This document shows positions 59,581-64,000 of a stretch of 64,000 bases of DNA, one piece after another. This stretch comes from Schizophyllum amplum. Lineage: Eukaryota > Basidiomycota > Agaricomycetes > Agaricales > Schizophyllaceae. The position numbers and the translations under genes are program-made. How positions within the stretch are numbered: the first letter of the stretch is position 1; each line of letters starts with the position of its first letter. The notes under the pieces are model-generated. The model had not been told where the DNA came from. It did no database searches and was given only the letters and a program-made list of their open reading frames with translations. The stretch covers positions 124,001 through 188,000 of the forward strand of contig VDMD01000001.1 of NCBI GenBank assembly GCA_007026445.1, in the 5' to 3' direction.

Positions 59581-60705
59581 TTACGCTAAACGACGCCTCT
59601 CGCTTCCCATGTTTGTGAAAAAGCCCAGGAGGGGCGGCTTCGAGACCGCTATGGCGTCAATGTCGCATCGTGTCGGTAAGAGAGCTGTCGTCTGCTTTCG
59701 CTGGCTTGCGTGCGACTTGAAGGCAACGACTGTCGTATAGAGGTCGTTGTCGTTTGGGTACTCGGATAGCCTGAGACTATAGCAGGTCAGCGATACACAT
59801 TAGAGAAACCAAATATGACTTACATACACCGAATTTACACTACACCTCGCTGTTGGCCCGCTCGTCGCCGTCGCGAAGAGCGAAGTAGGTCGGGTAGTCC
59901 AGAATGAGGAGATCCTGCGTGTAGTCTGCTGCGTACGTGACCGTATTACTTGCCCTTGCGGAGCTTGTTGAAGGAGAGCTCTAGGAGCACGAAGAGTCGA
60001 CTGGTGCGGGAAGCGCTGTGCATTGTGTTAGCTAAACAGGTCAAGAGCTTCGACAAACAGGAGACTAGACAGCGGCGTCTCACATTCTCAATTCAGTGGC
60101 CGACGAGCAGCAGGCTATTATCGATGTGGCAAAGGCTAAGGACGTTGCCCGAGGCGCGGTCGAGGAATTGTGGACTGTCGCTGCACGATGCATGCATCTG
60201 CGTACATTCAATCGGCCGTCAGTCTACGCGGGCCAGCGGGGCCATTTGAGGAGTGGTCCGTCTCGGTGATATGCCCTGCATCGAGAGCCGCGTTTGCAGG
60301 CAGGTACTAGTAGAGTGCGAGTTGCAGCTCCGTGTGATTCTTTCTTTGGGAGCCATGACAGAGGGCAAGCGAAAGTATCAGGGAACCTTCAACATGTATA
60401 TCCCGGCCTCGGCACCGATCTCTGCGGTACAAGTCTGCGTAAGCCGAGCACACGTTCGTCCGACCACCTTCTCTCTGAGTCGTCCATCGCATTGGCCGTT
60501 GTCAGTACCGCGCCGTTCGTTGAGACTCGAGCTTCGATGCCCAAAAGCGGCCAAGGTCATAGACCATTTGGACTGAGCTCTCGTGCACCAGCGCGCGAAG
60601 GATGGGTGCAGAGAGGTAGGGGAGTAAGCTTACACAACGTTGGATCGCAGGGTCGTCCGACGACATGATACTCAGGGATGAAGACAGCTGGCGATCAGTA
60701 GCCAT
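59581..60705 (-). pseudogene. Unresolved minus-strand gene or relic
   Basis: Several stretches look coding in sequence order on the minus strand. These are a start MATDRQLSSSLSIMSSDDP at 60705, MVYDLGRFWASKLE, FLDRASGNVLSLCHIDNS (near 60160), RLFVLLELSFNKLRKGK (near 59960), and DYTQDLLILDYPTYFALRDG (near 59900). The last is RLSEYPNDNDLYTTVVAFK, ending at 59581. They cannot be joined: there is a one-base frame change between the fourth and fifth pieces and a phase mismatch at the last intron. It is either a decayed gene or one with sequence errors. The family is not recognised. Confidence 0.32.
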
Positions 60706-60907
60706 AATGGAGTCTAGGTCGGTTCGGGACGTAGCCGGATCGACGTTTGCGAGAGCCGCAGATAATGACGAAGGAGCAAGCCAAAGGAGACCACAATGCC
60801 AAGTCGTCGGTCGAAAGCGCCAAAATACTCATCGTTATGTACGCAAAAGTACGAGGGTGTGGAGAGACAAGCAAGGTAGCAGAGCAGGATGACCTGCCCC
60901 AGCCATG

Positions 60908-61428
60908 CTATGCGTTCAGCTCTTTCATGAACTCCTCGAGATCGTCGTCCAGATTTGTACTCCGGATTTTCGCGTCCTTGATGCGCTCGTCCCGTAGCAT
61001 ACTAACGATCGTGTCAGTCGTGGACTAGATGTATAGGATACCACGCACCGGTTATCCACCCGCGTATCCTCTCCCTCGACGCCAACCACTGGCTTCGCAG
61101 TCTTTGCCTCGAGGACCTGCAGCGCGTCAGCGACATCCCTCGCCGTCTACATAGCACGCACATAGTGATTATCACAATGAGGACAGTACTCATCGCTCTC
61201 CTCGTACAACGTGATGTCCTTCCGGAACGCCTTCTTGCACTTCTTGCAGAGGAATGCCATCTCTATCGTCTTTGCGAGCGGGTGGTCCTGGGTCTCCGCG
61301 TGGCACTCGGCGCAGTCGAACCATTGGCGGCAGCAGGGCGCGCGGATGGTGACCTGCGCGTTGAGAATGTGCTTGCTGGGCGCGCGTCAGGCGGGGTGGG
61401 AAGCTGGAGGCGGGCAGGCTGACCACAT
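60908..61428 (-). CDS. CHY-type zinc finger protein
   Basis: Small zinc-binding protein of the CHY family (relatives include Hot13-type proteins and plant and fungal CHY proteins). Four exons: 61428-61424 (ATGTG only), 61375-61162, 61116-61049, 61001-60908; 126 aa. The 5-base first exon supplies Met and two bases of the Cys codon, giving the expected start MCKHILNAQV. The zinc ligands follow: CC at APCCRQWFDC, CAECHAETQDH, FLCKKCKKAFRKD, and EYCPHCDNHY. The C-terminal region ends MLRDERIKD and EEFMKELNA. In the unspliced sequence only fragments are visible because the start lies in the microexon. Confidence 0.85.
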
Positions 61429-61747
61429 CGGGGAGGAGGAGAAGTGAGGGAGAACGAGGATGAGGAGGTAAGATGAACGCGGGAAACAAGCCGGAAACGC
61501 GTCGCGTCGTGACAAAACATACCTCTCTTTATGACCGTCAAGTTCGTCCGAGGCCAGGTGAACAGCAAGAACAACGATGCATTGAGGAACAGGGCCGGTA
61601 ATTGTACAATTTCGCTAGCAATGTCATGATAGTTCGTGAATGTTGAATATGGCAGGAAGTAGCGTCCGTTCCCCAACAAGTCGTACTCGTGAAAGGGAAA
61701 CGAACATACTGCAGCGCAGAGGCCCTCTACTGGATCCGTCTTCGAGC
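61429..61747. other. Intergenic region
   Basis: About 320 bases between two minus-strand genes: promoter of the CHY gene and 3' end of the coiled-coil gene. No motif assigned. Confidence 0.45.
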
Positions 61748-63932
61748 CTACTGCGTCTCCTCCATGACAGTATGACCGTCGAGCTCCGTCGCGTCCTTTT
61801 GCTGCTTCGCCCTCTTCGGGAGTCCTTTCAAGGAGCGCGCGGTATCATCGGTCGACGGCGCCTCTTTGCGCTTGCTGCTCGCGAGCATACTCTTCAGCGC
61901 CGCCAGCTGGTGGATGGCCTCGTCCCTCTCTGCAGCGAGCGCCGCAGCTTCCTTCTTCGCCACCTCCCTCTGGACCTCCGCCTCGACCTGCTTGCGCATT
62001 GCCTCCTCCTTCGCGCGCTTCTCCAGGATGAACAAATCCTGCAGCTTCGAGAACTGCTTGTTCAACTTCTTGTTCTCCGCCTTCTGCTCCCTCAGCCCGT
62101 GCTCCGCCTCACGGCGCGCCTCCCTGTCGATCTTATGCAGACTGTTCGTCTGCCGCAGCACGTTCTCCACCTGATCGATGTGGTCGTTATACTCCTTCTG
62201 CGCCTCCATGATGTACGCTTCCGCGTTGTTTCCGAACGTGGTTGACTCGCGTAGGTCCTCCTCGAGGTACTCGATGTTCTTCTGCAGCCGGCCGCACTCG
62301 TAGCGGCTCAGGTGGAGCGTGCGGCGGAGGCCTGTGGGCGTGGTGGGCTCGGCGGTGGGGAAGAGCTGCCAGATGCTGTCGTCGTCGGGCAGGGGGGTGG
62401 GCACGAGGGGCTCGATGTGGGGGGCGAACATGAGGGGCATGGGCAGCTCGGCCGGCGCGAGGGGGAGGGGGGAGAGGGCGCGAGGGCCGTGGTACTCGGG
62501 CCATTCTAAAGCGATCGGTGAGTGGGCTTCCTGGACCGGACGATGGTGCTGCGTACCTTGCAAGGACGACTCTGGGCCGTGCTCGGGGCCGCGCTGGCCT
62601 CCCTGCTCGTATCCTTCGACTTCGCGTGGGGCTACATTCTCGTCATGCGCGGGCTCTTCGTTCTCGTCATGCTCGGGCGCCTCATTCTCGTCATGCTCGG
62701 GCTCGTCGTTCTCGTCATGCTCGGGCTCTTCGTTCTCGTCGTGCTCGGGCATGTCGTTCTCGTTGTGCTCGGGTATGTCGTTCTCGTCGTGCTGAGGCTC
62801 CCCGGAGGCGTGTTGCCCGTCGAGCTCGTCGATCATCGGTCCTTCGGCGACGTCCTCCAGCTCATCGAGCTCGTCGACGATGTGTTGGTCCATGTCCTCG
62901 AAGCCATTCATGTTCTCCAGCTCGTCGAGCTCATCGACGATGTGCTGGTCCATGTCCACGAACTCACCGCCCCTCATGTCCTCCTCGAAGTCGCCTACGC
63001 CCTCGAAGTCCCCCACGTCCTCGAATTCACCGTCGCCCACGCCCTCGAAGTCACCGTCGCCCACGTCCTCGAAGTCACCGTCGCCCACATCCTCGAAGTC
63101 ACCGTCCCCCACGCCCTCGAAGTCATCCAAATTCCCGACATCCGACCCGATCGTCGCAGCGGCTGTAAATCAATGTTTGGTAAGTACCTGCACCAAAGAG
63201 ATCGGGGCACCACGACTCACGCGACGCAGTGTAGTAGGTCGAGGAGTCCGACGACGACGACGACGTGCGGGCCATTGTAGACGCCGCCGTGCGCGCCACC
63301 GCAGGCGCCGACGCGCGCGCCATCTCAGGAGCCGACGCGCGCGCCGACGTACGGGCCATCGCAGGAAAGGCCGCCGCGAACCTCTCCAGCGAGAATGTCT
63401 CCACGGGCACGATATCCCCCTCGCCGTTCGCGCTCGGGAAGTCGGTGATGTGGTACTCGACGGGGGTGGGCAGCACTGCGGTGGGAGGGGGGGGGAGGGG
63501 GGGAGAGACGATCAGCATCTGCGCGGCCAGGCTGAGGGACTAGGACCACGCACCATCGCCCAGGAGCTCGCCCATCACCGTCCGTGGCCGCTTCTCCATT
63601 TGGGGGCTGTCGGGCTCGTCTGCGTCGCCGCGCGTGCGCTTGGTGGCGCGCAAGTAGGGAAGGGAGTACGGCCCGCTGGTCGACGCGGCGGGGTGCGACG
63701 ACGCGGCGGGGTTCGATGACGCGGCGGGGTGCGACGATGCGGCGGGGTGCGACGATGCGGCGGGGTGCGACGAGCTGCCTTGGTCTACGCCGGATGGTGG
63801 CGAGGCCTCGGTGATCGTGCGCGGCGCGGCCTCTGTGATCGTGCGCCCCTCGACGCCCGGGCTCGACGCTCCCACGCCACTCATCGTCGTCGTCGGCCCC
63901 GCCCCCCTGTCGTACAGTACGCGGAGAGCCAT
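61748..63932 (-). CDS. Repeat-rich acidic coiled-coil protein
   Basis: At least three exons: 63932 to about 63548, about 63510 to 63221, and 63162-61748. The second junction is clear (GTGAGT donor at 63220, acceptor TTTACAG). The first is not: the best GTGCGT donor does not match the phase of the next frame, and a poly-C tract near 63490 may hide an indel. The protein has five SSHPAA repeats, a basic KRTRGDADEPD, and an acidic DGDFEDVG repeat. An HDENDEPEHDEN repeat comes next. A long coiled coil fills the last 200 residues (RLQKNIEYLEEDLRE, ENKKLNKQFSKLQDLF), ending near a basic LKGLPKRAKQQKD. No enzyme domain. Function unknown. Confidence 0.6.
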
Positions 63933-64000
63933 AGGTACGTGGTATGTGTGTATATGTGGATGAACTGAAAGAAAAGAAAGAAAGGGAGAAATGTAGATGC

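Noticed and set aside
62318..63280. Long plus-strand frames in 62.3-63.7 kb
   Set aside because: They are Val/Leu or Arg/His-rich antisense readings of the DEN/HDE and DGDFEDVG repeats of the minus-strand gene.

Overview
The window comes from a filamentous basidiomycete, most likely a mushroom-forming Agaricomycete. Almost every gene is cut by short introns of about 45-70 bases with GTGCGT- or GTGAGT-like donors and CTGAC-type branch sites. The non-coding DNA is GC-rich. Four FunK1-type protein kinases, a family typical of this fungal class, are present. I spliced all gene models by hand; each final model keeps the reading frame through every junction unless stated otherwise.

Layout. 1-2.8 kb is low-complexity, C-rich DNA with several short tandem repeats. 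2.8-4.7 kb (minus) has a broken Elongator Elp6-like gene and a small membrane protein. 5.6-15.1 kb (plus) has a basidiomycete-specific six-exon gene (copy A), a minus-strand tRNA-Met with an intron, the vesicle tether USO1/p115, and a PLP-dependent sulfurase-like protein. 15.6-17.4 kb (minus) is an F-box protein. 18.8-24.6 kb has the vacuolar membrane protease PFF1, a convergent NUDT15-like Nudix hydrolase, and copy B, the paralogue of copy A with the same exon structure. 24.6-28.2 kb is mostly empty, with one doubtful small gene.

28.2-46.7 kb is the most unusual part. It holds four divergent five-exon FunK1 kinases, the first on the minus strand and three in tandem on the plus strand. Each of the three plus-strand copies is followed by a short-chain-dehydrogenase-like gene: one intact open frame and two relics. 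The repeated unit is therefore a two-gene module. The intact SDR lacks the usual Rossmann glycine and the YxxxK catalytic motif.

47-64 kb contains an RluA-family pseudouridine synthase, the spliceosome factor CWC15, and a series of coiled-coil, low-complexity proteins of unknown role (51.2, 54.2, 56.7 and 61.7-63.9 kb). It also has a single-pass membrane protein, an unresolved minus-strand gene or relic (59.6-60.7 kb), and a CHY zinc-finger protein whose first coding exon is only 5 bases. No transposase, reverse transcriptase, CRISPR array or rRNA was seen.
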